Part shown: positions 1 to 12,412 of the stretch, piece by piece
How positions within the stretch are numbered: position 1 is the stretch's first letter
How the letters are laid out: every line of letters begins with the position of its first letter
Source: Coptis chinensis
Lineage: Eukaryota; Streptophyta; Magnoliopsida; Ranunculales; Ranunculaceae
DNA length: 64,000 nt
Direction: 5' to 3'
Assembly (NCBI GenBank): GCA_015680905.1
Contig: CM027378.1
Span: 106,413,501 to 106,477,500, forward strand
Made by a program: the position numbers and the translations under genes
Notes under the pieces: generated by a model
The model's input: the letters and a program-made list of their open reading frames with translations, nothing else
What the model was told of the DNA's origin: nothing
Database searches by the model: none

Positions 1-59
1 TGAATATAGGTATTAAGATTGAAACAATACTTATTTTTTCCTTTGATTTTATTCTTGTC

Positions 60-1400
60 CTTCTTGCTGCTCTAGGTTTTGCTCTATTTTTTTGATGCTC
101 TACCACTGGTTGAAGCACGCTTTGATGTTCCTTTTGATACCATTGAAGCTATACAATTGAGAGTTTTTAGAAAGTTGAGTTTGATATAAGAAGTTGAGTT
201 TTTGGTTTAGTAGGTTTTAGGAATTCAAAATCTAACTCAGTTGCTAGGTTTGACAGTTTTAAGAGATAAGAAGTGGAGTTTTTGGTTTATTAGGTTTTAG
301 GAATTTTGTTTTATTAGGATTCGTAGAGTTTTAAAAAATAAGAAGTTAAGTTTGTACGTGTGTTTTGGAACCTGTAATAATTGATATAAACATGAAATGT
401 CATATAGTCGTTACTGATTGATTCAATTGAATACTATTATGTTATTTGGACATGCATAACTAATTAGCTCTAATCAAATAGGAAAGAAGGAGCTATTTTG
501 ATGAAGCCCAAAGGGTGAATTTGGCATGTGAGCGAACCTTGCTTCAAGATATTGATGATGCAAAGGTAATGGAGGTTATCCTTGAACTTAATGTATGTAT
601 TGTGGAATTTGAGAACGGAAAAAAAGTGTTGAATTTATGCACATTATACATTTGCTATGAACTATATTTGGACTTTTTCGCATAAAAAAACATAGATAAC
701 TGGACTTGTTATCTTTGAAAAGATCTGCTTTGTTACATACGCCTACCAAAGAAACTATTGTGTGATGTTCATACTAATTATCTTAACATTAAGATACTGA
801 AAACATGTTAGTATGAATAGCGGCATAGGTTGTCAGTTGATATTTGTTCCTTTTGACCCACCTTTCCCTGGAGTGTCGTAGTTGGTCTTGCGTGTTTTTA
901 TTCATCTAGTCGCGTGAAGATCCAATTGGTCTCTAGATTCTACAATACCTTGTGACAGATATTATGCGCAACCACTCTGCGTTTTGGTTAAATAGATGTG
1001 ACAATTGACTATAACCAAATACCTGTAATTTGCTACTCTGCGTTTTGAAATGTTAGTTTAACTTATCACCATTATTACCTTTTAAGTCTTATTGAGGTAT
1101 GGGGTCATAAGGTGATGTTCCGTTTCAGGATGATGCTGAGGCAAACTCTGAGATGGTTGGGAAGTTTGATGCGGTGTGTGTATTTGCTATTGTTGTTTTG
1201 AGTTTTGAAACCAGTCTTTACCCTTCTTTGTATCCATCTTTATGGGGTACTAAGTTTTTTTTTTTGCTCTACATGGAGTTGTGACGCAGACATGTTGTTA
1301 GAATTGCATTCCAAGAAACTGAATCCAGATTGCTAGTCATCTCGTCAAAGATATTGAATGCAGCAGAGAGATCCAAACAGTTTGTGTACATGGTAATGAG
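60..1400 (+). other. possible exon remnants of an unidentified gene
   Basis: Several short open stretches have codon-like content and plausible splice borders. One near 482-566 ends at an AAG|GTAATG donor and reads like a charged helical segment. Another lies at about 1131-1172, and a third at 1289-1392 encodes a short helical stretch ending in FVYM. None is long and I do not recognise the family. They may be exons of a decayed or partly captured gene on the + strand. The rest of 1-1725 is AT-rich and shows nothing else. Confidence 0.2.
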
Positions 1401-1724
1401 AGTGTTACATAGCAGACAACGGATGGTGATCTCTTTTGGCAAACTTTGATATCTTCATCTTCGTATAGAATTTCGTATAGTATTTTAAGAATTTGGTTTA
1501 GTAGTTTTTAGGACTTTTATTTTATTAGGATTCGTTTTAAAAGAAATTAGGAGAACCAAATAAATAAATAATAAAAGAACGAGAAAGTAGCAAATCTAGA
1601 GAGGTCAAACTAATTTATAAAGTTGCATTTTTTTTAGGAGTGTATGAGAATGCACGGTTTGGAAAATAGAATGATATGGTGAAGAGAGAGGTAAGGTGTG
1701 AGCTTTTATATATATATATATATA

Positions 1725-2160
1725 GATTTAACAACACACACTCACTATTATGCTATATATATATATATATATATATATAATAGACTTTTACACGTAAAAA
1801 ACATATTTTATATTATAATGTATAAGTTTGATTATCTTAAATATAATATAATACTAAATTTTATATATCGAAATCATAATAATCGGTTATGGTTTTTTTG
1901 ATAGGATGTCTGGTTTGGATGTACCCACGGGTTTTTTTTTACTATTAAGTTCTTAAATATAATATAATACTAATTTTTATATATTCTATCGGTTCAGTTC
2001 TTAATGACCAATTTTAAATGGGTCTAACTTTTTAAGACCCAGAATCGAAACATTCGGTTTCAGTTCCGGGCCGTTAGCTTAAGAATAACGCAGACTAACC
2101 CACCACATGAGATCTATAGTAGAGTAAAGTCCAAGCCCAGTGGGTCTATAAGAAAGGTTC
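1725..2160. repeat. dispersed repeat, copy A (second copy at the right edge)
   Basis: This stretch is closely repeated in the same orientation at about 63085-63458. Shared landmarks are the start ACAACACACACTCACTATTA, a block reading TAAGACCCAGAA, and the end AGTCCAAGCCCAGTGGGTC followed by TATAAGAAAGGTTCC. Copy A has a longer (TA)n tract and one extra internal AT-rich piece. In copy B the sequence is broken after GGTTCC by the start of an LTR. No coding capacity is visible. The element class is unknown. Confidence 0.75.
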
Positions 2161-3148
2161 CAAGCCGAATTGCCCACTCTTTAGACACACAGTTCCATGG
2201 CCTCGAGATGAAGGGGCCTTTCTTCGATAAAAAATCAATGGTGTTGTGTTTGCAAAGCCAGTCAACGAGGTTTGGTCCTCTTTTTTATGATTCTTTTGAA
2301 AAATTGTGATTCCCTCTTTTTATAGTTTATGACTCCTTAACTTATTATTATAAACCCTAAAAATAATATAGAATTCAGTAAAGAACAAGACAAATGATCA
2401 ACCACGAACCGACGATGTTATAAGGTACTCAGTCGATGTAAGCTTCTATCTTCTATTTTCAAATTTAGTTCTCCTTCTTTTTAGTATATTTATATTATGT
2501 TTTTAATTACAATATCGGTTTGTCGTTCATCTTAAAAAACTGCTCATCATTGGATATTGCCTTGATGCTTTTCTTGCTCTCATTTCGGATTACGAAACAA
2601 TGAATTCACTTTTTTATATTTTGTTCAAAGATATTATCTTTTATCTTCAACACATCTCACAAAGGAAAAGACTATCTTATTCTTAAGTTGATTTTTTATT
2701 AGTATTTTTATTGTTATTATTATACCCTTTTGCAAGACTGATCTGTATGACTGTACTTATCACTTTTGTTGGAAATAAACATTTGTTTAAATTGTCTTGG
2801 CTATCTTTATCTTTTCTGAAAGTTATATTAATTTTTTACCTTCTTTGGTTCAATTAACAAAACAAAAATAATACACGGTCTAGCTAGTACCGTCTAAATA
2901 ATTTTAGAAATCCCTTTCTGGTAATTCTATATTTTCTACTCAATTTTTCGCAATTACTGATTGAGATCTATTTTTAGAATTGTAAACAGACTTTATATAT
3001 ATTTCATTTGGTCTTCAACAATTTTTTGTAGTAGTCCTCAAATCTTCCTATTAAACTCAATGTTGTTTTAACCGCTTTTCCTATTTTTCAAAGTAAACCT
3101 ATCCTTTTATTCTAAACAGTGCTTTTAGTTGGATGGAAATTCTTCATG
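2161..3148. other. no gene seen; AT-rich intergenic sequence
   Basis: I see no open reading frame of note, no clear repeat and no RNA gene here. It runs from the dispersed repeat to the solo LTR. Confidence 0.5.
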
Positions 3149-3153
3149 GTGTG

Positions 3154-6100
3154 TATAACAACCCTATTTTTCATTCCCATTTTTATTAAATATATATAAA
3201 GTTAAATAATAATAAAAAGAAAGGATAAGGATAAAGATAAAGATAGAATCATAAAAATGTGGGAAGTGGAATGAGTAGTTGCTGGAAATCAAGGATGGGG
3301 GTTTCGGGTGTTTTGGTTTTACCAAACACTCGTTCTTGTTTTTGAGGGAGAGTTTTTTTAAAAGAAAAAGAAAACAAGAAGAGAAGAGACGTGCTCTAAA
3401 AGGGAGAGAGAGAGAGAGCTTACGGTTGTGAGAGAGATAAAAGCCGGAGGGAGAAGACAACCTTCATATATGCGCAACGGTGTGCTTTCGGTTTCGTTTC
3501 TTTTCGCTGGTTTTCGCTTTTCTGATTAATTCGCAAGTGAGTAGTCTAAATTTTAATTTGTTCTAAATCAATTTTAATGGATTGTTAACTAATTTCTACT
3601 AATTAAGCCATTGAATTGTTTTACTTGGAATTATGGGATTTAAATCTATTAAAGTGCTCAAAGCTTAAATCGCATATTGACACATACGCGTTCTTTTGGT
3701 TATCTATGTATTGATTGGTAATTGTATATGGAATTCATTAAATTGTTGGTCAACTGATTGAAGTGAGCAATTGTTATATGTTAGAGATTGGTTTCTCATA
3801 AAAAGGGGGTCGGTTATATCCATTGATGATTGCCATACCTTGTTTGTTTTTAGTGGCGCAGATATATTACCATGAGTATTTGGAGGGCATAACAAGTAAT
3901 TATTTGATTCTAATGTGACTTTTAGATATGAGAAGGTATAATGGTATTCTCTGCATGTCTTTGTAGGCTTCTGACCTTTTGTGATATGTGAGCTATTCCT
4001 GGCTTTATATGGCGGTAGTTTCTTTGCATGACTTTATTGCATTTAAATGTCTTATACATAATAAGTAAAGGTTGGATTTTGATAAGGAATATTTGACAAT
4101 GGCTACTGGTGCACCTATTTATGATACTTAATTTATGTTGTTTGTGAAATTGCTTGAGTAGTACACATGTTATTCCATGGCTTAATTCAATGTGGTATTC
4201 TATGACTTGATCACATATAAGATGGTAATAGTAAAGTTGTATAATGTGTAATTGGAGCCAAGACTCTTGTTTTATATGCATGTATGTTTCCATGGCTATT
4301 TGTGTGGTAGTAGCTAGTATCTGTTGGTCTTTGAATGATTTGGCGTGTTTTCGATGTCAGAAGTTTTAAGCTTAGCGCTAGTCTAATTTCGAGCTCAATT
4401 TTGGTTTAGTTAGAGTTTGAACTAGTTTTGTAAGACATAAAAAAGTAAGATTTGGAAGTCTGCTTTCTATTCCAATTGGCCTTATCGCATTCCGAGACCC
4501 GTGGAATTAATTATGGTGTTTGGAAGTTTGATTGGCAAAAAAAACGTCGGCCGAAATCGGTTTCACAAGACCGTGTTCGAGCTTTGTTATCAAACATTTA
4601 GAATGAGATTGGGGTTTTTTTTTAAAACATAAAAAAGTAAGTTCTGTGTGTGAGATTTTCAACGTAAAAAGCCTCGATGCATTTAGACACCTGTGGAAAG
4701 AGTTGTGTCATTCGGAAGATAGTCCGTCATAAATCTAGTTTGTTGAAAAATTAGGATTTTTACCGTTTTCAACTTAAGTTTTCTTCTAGATGGGCTGAGG
4801 TTGGGACTTCGAGTTCTACATGAAAAAGTATGTCTACATACCCTAGTTTCTAAATATTTAAGTTACATGTCATTTGGATGAATATAGGAAAAACTATAGC
4901 ATAGACTATGTGGCTAAAAAGAACTACGAAGGCTTGATTCCAATCCTGAAAGATTTGGATACGTAGGCAGCTTTGAGCAAAAGTGCAGCCACTACACTAC
5001 ACTATATCTATAATATATATATTAGTTTGTGTGATAACTATGTGATTGTATTAGAAATTACTGTTGTTTTGAGACTACATAAATATATATGTGTGAGATA
5101 GAAATTGTATATGAATATAGACTTTAATATATGTAGATTTGTTTTGGACATTAGTGTGTGTGGATTTGAATTTGGGCTAATGAACTATTTGCTTACGAGA
5201 TTGTGTATATGAGTGTGGTTATATAAATTGTATTTGTTTGATTATAAGTCTGTTTACATTCAATGATATTTAAGTGCTTGATTTGCCTTGATGCGCGAAA
5301 ATGACTCTCTGCATGGGTGGTCTGTTTTGACATGAGTAATGCTAGTATAATTATAAGTGATAATAATGTTTTAATGTGTCGCCCACATCTTTAGAACTCT
5401 CCACGCTTCAGGATTTAGTAATGAGATATTATGACTTGTGATGTCATGTGATAAATGGGTATTCATTGAATGTGCCATGAATGACCCAATAGTTTGGACT
5501 GCCCTAGAGAGGAACTAAGGTATTCGCCTTGCGGGTTTGTTGTATTCCTTGAATGTACGGGAATGTAGGTTTGGGTATTCCTTGAATGTGGCGGGAATGA
5601 CTCAGGGCATTCATTCATGAATGGCCTGTTAATGTTATGATGGATATTCCTTGAATGTGGCGGGAATGACCCAATGTATTCATTGAATGTGCCATGAATG
5701 ACCTAAGATTTTATGGCCATAGAGGCTGTGATTATGTGTATGGAAAGCCCAGAGATGGCTGTGATATAATGATACTCGGTGGGAGAGAGGCACACGTGTA
5801 TGTGTGATTTGGCAAATGTGTGGAGTGCAAATCGTGGAGTAAGAACTAAAGGTTGGGTTGAGTCTATTTATAAATAAGTCAACAAGATAATTAATAAGCA
5901 AAGTAAAATATTTATTTTACGAATGAGTGAGTTAGTGTCTATGAATATTTATGTATTATAATGTATATGCTTTCTTACAAAGAAATATAGAGGTGGTTTG
6001 TGTGAGGTTATGGATGTGAAGTGTGACTGGGAATAATATTATTGAATGCTTATGATCTTTTCTGTGATTGTGGAATGATTCTAAAATGATATGTTATTAT

Positions 6101-7019
6101 GAAAGCATTAATGACTTGTAATAGTCTGAGATATATAGTTATGCATTTGGAAACTTTATGACGTAATGATGTCATGTGAATGACTACCCTTGATATAGGT
6201 GGTATGATAAGTAGTTTTCCCCGAATATACGGGACAAACTATGTTGTATTAATTAGACTTCAATGTCTTAAATGAGGTTTGATTATGAATGAAAATTTGA
6301 CTGGCTGAGATAAATCCTTTTATAGTGCTGTCTAACTCTGTTTTTGCAGGAGGGTAGGATCTGTTAATCTTTTATGCAGGGACGTAAATATCCTACCCTG
6401 AGACGTCGTGCTGGCTTAAAAATAATGTGTATCAAACCAATATTTAATTAAGTTATCATATGTGTATGTAATAAGTGGTATTTCTGTTGTGAGTTATCTT
6501 GAAAATGTATATTGGGATTGAAATCTTACTTAGGAAGAAACTACACGCCGTTTTGGAAAACGAAACTATATTGTCTTCTAAGTTGAAATGGTTGGTAATG
6601 TTATATTTATTAATTTGAAAAATTATTATATATATTTTGTTGTTAGTCTACTCATACCAGCAAATTCAATTTGCTGACCTATGTTTGCTTTGTTTTGCAA
6701 CATGGGTGTGTTCTTGGGAACATAGATGGTGGAATGCAGCGGATGAAGACGCTTGATTAGGATTCGCTCTTGAAGTCTTATTGGTATAAGTTTTATGAAG
6801 TATAAAGTCTTGATTTGAAACAGATGTAATAGAGTGGTTTAGTAAATTCTTGAATTTGTACATTAAGAGTTGTTCGTATGGTTGTAATTTGATCTCATAT
6901 TTTAATATCGTGGTTGATAATGGGTTATTAGGGTTTTGTTTCATCCTGGATTTTCAGAAGATAGAATAGGGTGTGGATAATTCTCTATTTTTAATTTTCT
7001 GGAAATTTGGAGTGTGACA
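3154..7019 (+). mobile_element. solo LTR (3.9 kb), Ty3/gypsy-like
   Basis: The left end reads TATAACAACCC and the right end GGAGTGTGACA, as in many long plant gypsy LTRs that start TGTAACACCC and end GTGTGACA. The flanks are GTGTG (3149-3153) and GTGTC (7020-7024), a possible 5-bp target duplication with one mismatch. There is no internal coding region, primer site or second LTR. Near the right end, 6649-6712 shares motif order with 27314-27379 of the solo LTR at 24189-27718 (CTACTCA.ACCAGC, TTTGCTT, GGGTGTGTTC), so both probably belong to one lineage. Short open frames inside are not credible genes. Confidence 0.65.
5458..5702. repeat. degenerate internal repeats inside the solo LTR
   Basis: A unit of about 30 bases, like TATTCCTTGAATGTGGCGG followed by GAATGACC, recurs about six times with variation (TATTCATTGAATGTGCCATG is a variant). 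These repeats probably arose within the LTR. Confidence 0.7.
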
Positions 7020-7983
7020 GTGTCTAATTGTGATGTTGACAAATTTCATGAAATAGGAGGGGCGTTTGCGAGTATGTTTTCCTTGTGCAAGAGTTTTTCT
7101 AGAGAATATATAATTCATAGCGGGAGGAGTGTGGAGAAATATTACTTGGCAAGTGAAAAGTCAAAACAGACTTTCCTAATTCATGAAAGGTGTCTCTACT
7201 ATCAAGTTTGAATTTCTCATTGGTTCGAACACACCAGAATTGTCTACGCTACACGATTCTTGTGTACTTTAGCTTGCCATTATGGTTATTTCTTTAAGAA
7301 ATCCACTGAAGACTTTGCTGGTCAGGTTATCCTTTATTTATTTATTTATTTTGATTTTGATTTTTAGTTTATTTTATTATCATTATTATTGTTTTTACTT
7401 CATGTTATGTGTCAGATTTTGGGGCGTTTTTATAACATTTCATTACAAAACGCTTCTTCCTATTTTATTTTACTTAACGGTGTCTTTGGTTGTATTGGAG
7501 GATATTCGCGTGTACAGATTAGGTAGAAGGCAAAGTTCATGTGACAGGATGCTAATAGACTATCTATGCTCATGAATTCTTTATAGATGAATTCATATTG
7601 GGAGCGGGTGCTTCCCTAGTTCATAAAATGTGGTCTTTTTTATCAGTGACACTTGCTTGTTAAAATTCCCTCATTCATTGGACCGCACAAAATTTTTATA
7701 AGTACTCATTTCAACGCACTTTAGCTTGCTATAAACTTTACCTGATATTTCTATTTGTTTGAAATTTTGTTAATAATACTTTAGCCTTAAGTTTTGATTC
7801 TTTTTTTATTTTTTCTCTTAGCAATGAATTTTGTGGTTCATACATAATTGTAGTAGATTATAACAGTTTTTCGATTGAAAACAGATTTTCATCTTCTCTT
7901 TCTTTTGGTGGGCTGACAGTGGGGCTAATAACTTTATTCTTAAGATTTCTTTTGAGTTTTTGAGATATATATATATATATATA
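7020..7983 (+). other. non-TE interval with a segment duplicated at 17876-18000
   Basis: No recognisable gene. The piece 7820-7945 is repeated in direct orientation at about 17876-18000. The two copies differ at many sites, but both keep one long open frame containing IIVVDYNS, which hints at an old exon. An open stretch at 7014-7211 ends at a stop and is unidentified. Confidence 0.35.
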
Positions 7984-8013
7984 CTAGTAAACATGCACGC
8001 TCAAATGAGCGTG
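7984..8013 (-). other. Helitron 3' terminus: hairpin plus CTAG
   Basis: The stem is 7996-8003 paired with 8006-8013, eight base pairs with a two-base loop. An 8-base spacer separates it from the terminal CTAG at 7984-7987. The next minus-strand base is T, as required at a Helitron 3' junction. Confidence 0.75.
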
Positions 8014-8285
8014 GTATGCAAAGTGGTGTTGCATTCAGTAGTTATTTGCTTATACTATTGCGTCAACTCCACGAACTTTTTGAACATATCAGTTCAAGAT
8101 TGCAAAATTGTTTTTTGCTGTAAAATCTAAATTAAACTGCTGCTTAGTGCCTACAACATCCACTTGCTGACCCACACTAAGTACCATCTATAGTAACTTG
8201 GTTCATAATTGATCTAGTTTTCATTCTCATTCCAACTAAATTGTAGAAAAAAAATAGTCTGATAAAAAAAAAGACTGGTCAAAAA

Positions 8286-8440
8286 AAAAAAAAAATAGCC
8301 GAAAATTGAGGCGGCCAAAATGATCAGCTTCAAAATACTTTTCAAATGACATTGCATTATGAAAATCAGGCCAGTCTTTGTTAAACTCAAACAACGTAGT
8401 TCCAGAATGACCCATGTAGTAAAATTGTATCAACAACACC
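8286..8440 (-). pseudogene. XS-domain fragment (SGS3/IDN2/FDM-like)
   Basis: The minus strand encodes an XS-domain core including GHSGTT, EFNKDWPDFHNAMSFEK and EADHFGR. Family members usually show GHSG, EFxKDWxGFxxAMxFExxxExDHxGKxxW in this order. XS domains in SGS3, IDN2 and FDM proteins bind double-stranded RNA in RNA silencing and RNA-directed DNA methylation. Only the end of one domain is present. The frame then runs into a poly(A/T) tract near 8280, and upstream sequence has stops. It lies near the Helitron 3' end, in the same sense as the other captured fragments. It cannot make a whole protein. Confidence 0.7.
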
Positions 8441-8684
8441 TCATAAAGTATTCAATTAAGGTACTATCAACAGCAGGCATATTCCTACGTTTTCGCACAA
8501 CACCGTTCCCCAAGGACGTGTAAGTACACAATCCAAGGTATACTATCAGGCATGCAGTCTATCCATACCATATTAACATCATCGCACTTGTATGCAACTC
8601 AAGAACAAAAGTTTATGATTCAGGTGTATTTCATGCAACACTTTCAAAAGAGACTTGAGTATTATAACTATATCTTGATTGGCT

Positions 8685-9182
8685 TCTGACAAGAAGCAGA
8701 TGCAAGTCCTTGAAGCATCTTCACAACTTCGACAATATGATGCCCCTTCTTAACAGCAACAGGTTCATTTGTAAGTACACTTTCCAAATGGTCCAATAGC
8801 TCCATGGCCTTACAGGACCCAGAATCCAAATCTGCATCCTGATGGTTCCAGACTAATGCACTCTCCTTGGATTATATGAAAGATCCATCAGTTGTCTCCA
8901 TATACAATCTCATCACAGGCACCACAATTCGCTTCCAATCAGTGTCAGCAAATAAGGGACTGGATTCCCAAGCAGATGCCTTGCTCCACCTATGGAAACA
9001 AAAAGTCAGGATATGTAAAAATCAAAAGGCATCAGACACACCAGAACAGGTTAAAATAATATAGGTCCAATTAATTAACGTACATACGCACATACCGTAT
9101 GAAGCGTCCTTTTCTTGCCAGTAGGTCTTTTAGTTTGGATGCACTTTCTCCCTCGCATCTTCAAGTATTTACTTCAGTAGGA
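8685..9182 (-). pseudogene. class II trehalose-6-phosphate synthase, C-terminal fragment
   Basis: Two exon pieces lie on the minus strand, separated by an intron with GT (after GGACGCTTCATACG) and AG borders. They encode the end of the TPS/TPP-like protein: a stretch with RLYMETTDGS, then SKESALVW, HQDAD, and AMELLDHLESVL. This matches the conserved C-terminal phosphatase-like part of plant class II TPS proteins. An in-frame TAA interrupts it after TDGSF, and the end diverges after HIVEV. The catalytic synthase domain is absent. It lies inside the Helitron and is best read as a captured, decayed fragment. Confidence 0.68.
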
Positions 9183-10559
9183 AGGTGAACAACAACTCCT
9201 ACTCAAGGATAAACAAATAATTGATTACGGTCACACTCAGTAAGGGAAGCATGCTCAACTATAGATTGTATAGGAGCCACTATACAAAACACTACACAAA
9301 AGATCAACAACAATAGCAAAAATGGGAATAGCAAAAGATATTCTATTAAAATAACGAAACGAAAGAAATGCAGAAGAATAGGATCTTTAAAAGGTTCTGA
9401 TTTCAACTTAACTCAGTTTATAGCTAGTTTTTTTTAACATAGAAAGTTGCTACGTCAACTCGGGCATTTCCACAAAAGTCAAACATAAGAAAACGATCAA
9501 TCTCTATTTCCTACCGAATCTAAGAAGAGAGTAGGAGACGCACTTTCACGCTTAATTGAAATTGACTTGGGATACATGAAAACTTAAATCCCAGAAAGTA
9601 GGATGTACAAGATTAGTCCAGCACTCCATACAACAACCTCAGGACCAAAATTCTGTTTCAGGACTTCTGCAGTCAATATAGTAAGGACTTCCAACTATAT
9701 AATTCTGTTTTAGGACTTCTAACTATCTCGGTTAACACACCTATAAGAAATGTAATTATATAGTAAGAACTATTTTGACATATTTTAGCTCGGGAGGGTA
9801 TAACTTAGTCATGCATCGGGCCAGGGTTTATCTGTATTTGTTCTAATATCTAAATGCAATTACCGCATCGTGAAAAATTAAGATTGACCTGAGTATATCA
9901 TTTGCTCAAATATTTTTTCATAGGGTAGGAATGAAACATAGACTAACCAATGTAATTAATGAAACTTGGAACTGCATTCGTCAAACACAAAACTTCAAGA
10001 TCAAGGAACAGGCCACGCACCGTACCAACAAAACAACATAATCAATATACACTGAAACGCAAGAGCCTCTGTAACATGTGATAAAGAGAAATTAATGAAA
10101 TTGGTCAATCTTTACACTTCTAAAGTATTATTTGATAGAGTTCTTTGATTACATTGACAAATATTTTAAATTATAGATTTGGTAACTCTCATATTTTCAC
10201 ATTCAGGGGAAGGCAGACCATGTTAAAATTGGTTTGGTTCATGTATGCGTCCAAAATTCAGGGTAGTTCATAATCAAATGCCATTTTCATTCACTAATCT
10301 CAAGAAATCAGATTTCTTATAGAGGTAAAATAACCTGCATATGCTCATAGCACATAGTTACTTTCTAATATTTTATATTTTCATTCACTAACGTAGGTTG
10401 TTAACTTAATCACATGCTCATAAATATCAAAGTCAACCACCTTGTGTACAGTGCATAAACGTTCTTTTTTTTTATGACCAGATAATCGAGGTGATAGAAT
10501 ACCTGTATTATTGGAAAGAGATGGCTTAGCATTATTATGGGACAAAGAAGGTATAGCCA

Positions 10560-11970
10560 CGGGAAACACCTATCTATTCCGTTGAATCGAGAAGCTCTAA
10601 CGAAAAAAGATTTTCCGGCATGGAGTGCAACATGGCGATCTTTATTTTCCTTTACTGAGATCCCAAATATCACCCGATTGGCTAGCTCATGAAAGAGTAT
10701 TAAATAATGGCGAAACACGCCGCATACAATTCGGTGTTCATAAATGCCTAACAGAAGGACAACGAGCGTTAGAATCTTTTCTCTGAAAAAACCAAAAAGG
10801 AATATATAAGCGTCAATGAATGCTCAAAATGTTCGTTTACGTTTTACGTTTTAAATTTTTTTATTTTTCATTTTGTTTGTTGTGGTTATTTGTTAATGGT
10901 CTAAATTGACATTTTACAAAATAATGCAATTCTTTGATAGGTTTTTTTACTGTAAAAGAGTACACACATAACATCACATAATTGTAATGAAAATTCTATT
11001 AAGGGTGCAGCAATAGAAGGTAGCATGCAAAAAAGGACGAATATGCATGGTTGAATGAATACTGGCATACCAAAATGTAACCAATAAATCAAATAACCTA
11101 CTTCAGTTAGCTCAACGTCCGAGCCTTTAGCCAGCAATGATACTTCTGTTCTTGCATCATGACTTTCAGCTAATTCAGCTTCGAAATCCTCATCGAAAGC
11201 CACTATTTTAAGGAGAACTTTGGCATAAGAAAGTGGAAAACACAATGTCAAAGAACTTGGCATTGCTGGGCAATTTGTCAAAATAACGAACTGATGCTAA
11301 ATATCCAAGACTAATGAGAGAGTAGAGCAAGAAGAATCAAATTCAGAAGAGTAATTCTCTGGAAAAGCCTCCAAGTACCAGAACCGTGAAGCGAAAGCAG
11401 CTTCAGCTCTTTAACGTAATATCTAATTGTTCTGGGATACATGAGCCACAACCCTGCAAGACGAATTGTACGGGGACTTTTTGTGGCCTCCTCAATAATC
11501 TTTTCTATGAACTGCAAGAAAGAAGTTGAGTCACATTTAAGAAAATAATAACGATTTTTAAAATTACATTTATATTGTTTATAACTTGGGGGAAAAGGAT
11601 AAACCAGTTAACTACTCATCTTCGATGTCAAACTTTTTTTTATATGATTCGGGATTTCTTATATTGATAGATTTATAACACAAACAACACACCCGAGTCT
11701 GCAAAATCGATATGATGTCGAGGTGGTATAAATAAGACTTGAGTTTCTATTTCACTGGACTCAATGTTGCCATCTATATATTCATATCAACAAACACAAA
11801 TCCTTATTAATACCCAAAGCCAAATCTCTTCTACATCATTGAAACTGGAAAACACAAAACAAAACAACTTATTAACAAATTTACCTTATCAATTCGTTCT
11901 TGGTCTTCAGGAGAAGCATCAGCACCAGTAAAAAAAATTGCTTCCAACAATTCTTCAGGCTTTAACATCT
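10560..11970 (-). pseudogene. TRM3/TARBP1-like (SpoU-family) methyltransferase, N-terminal fragment with introns
   Basis: Four exon-like blocks occur in order on the minus strand. Block 1 (about 11887-11970) starts ATG and contains MLKPEELLEAIFF, ending at AAG|GTAAAT. Block 2 (about 11350-11514) follows a TGCAG acceptor and includes YYVKELKLLSLHGS. Block 3 (about 11107-11202) contains VAFDEDFEAELAE and ARTEVSLLAK. Block 4 (about 10560-10741) begins after a TTAG acceptor with AFMNTELYA and is degraded. The blocks resemble the N-terminal helical-repeat region of plant homologues of yeast Trm3, a tRNA ribose methyltransferase. The catalytic C-terminal SpoU domain, more than a thousand residues away in full proteins, is absent. 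Block 4 has stops or frame changes. Retained introns show capture from genomic DNA. Confidence 0.65.
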
Positions 11971-12308
11971 TTCCCAGTCTTAAAAAACGAAGGAATAAAA
12001 AAAACACTAGCTCTAGAGATACCCTCGTTGAGTGGGTTTTGATTTTTGCATGGTTTTTTTTCTTTTCCGCCGAGAAATTGGAGGAGTGAGAACGAAAATT
12101 GAGAATGAGAGAAATAATGGGGAACGAAGGTTTCTGGCTAATTAATTCAGTTTGATGAAGAGAACACATGTAAGCGAAGGAAGGGGCTGTTAGATTATTA
12201 ACATACCAAAATACCCCCGAATTAGATAGTGAAAAGACCATTGTACCCCCAGGACGTCATGTGAAAAATACTGTTCATCAACCGCCAGATTTTTCTAATA
12301 TAGTAAGA

Positions 12309-12309
<1 letters not shown>

Positions 12310-12390
<81 letters not shown>
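12310..12390. repeat. (TA)n microsatellite
   Basis: About 80 bases of nearly pure TA repeat directly beside the Helitron 5' junction. Apparent minus-strand tyrosine-isoleucine frames here are repeat artefacts. Confidence 0.95.
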
Positions 12391-12391
<1 letters not shown>

Positions 12392-12412
12392 CTCCCACAC
12401 TCCTTTTTTTTT

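Larger units (their letters stand above)
7984..12308 (-). mobile_element. Helitron (4.3 kb, non-autonomous) carrying three gene fragments
   Basis: Read on the minus strand, the right end gives host A then TCTTACTATATTAG, fitting the Helitron 5' TC plus CTATATTA-like start. The left end gives a hairpin (stem CACGCTCA/TGAGCGTG), eight bases, then CTAG followed by host T. Insertion between A and T without target duplication is typical of Helitrons. Inside are fragments of three unrelated plant genes, all on the minus strand and so in the same sense as the element, which is the usual pattern of Helitron gene capture. No RepHel helicase is present, so it is non-autonomous. Apart from the fragments, about 9190-10400 holds nothing I can identify. 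The termini lie in TA-rich sequence, so each end rests on short motifs. Confidence 0.72.

Noticed and set aside
9203-9406. Hydrophobic minus-strand frame inside the Helitron
   Set aside because: Low-complexity Leu/Phe-rich translation of AT-rich sequence without a homologue I recognise.
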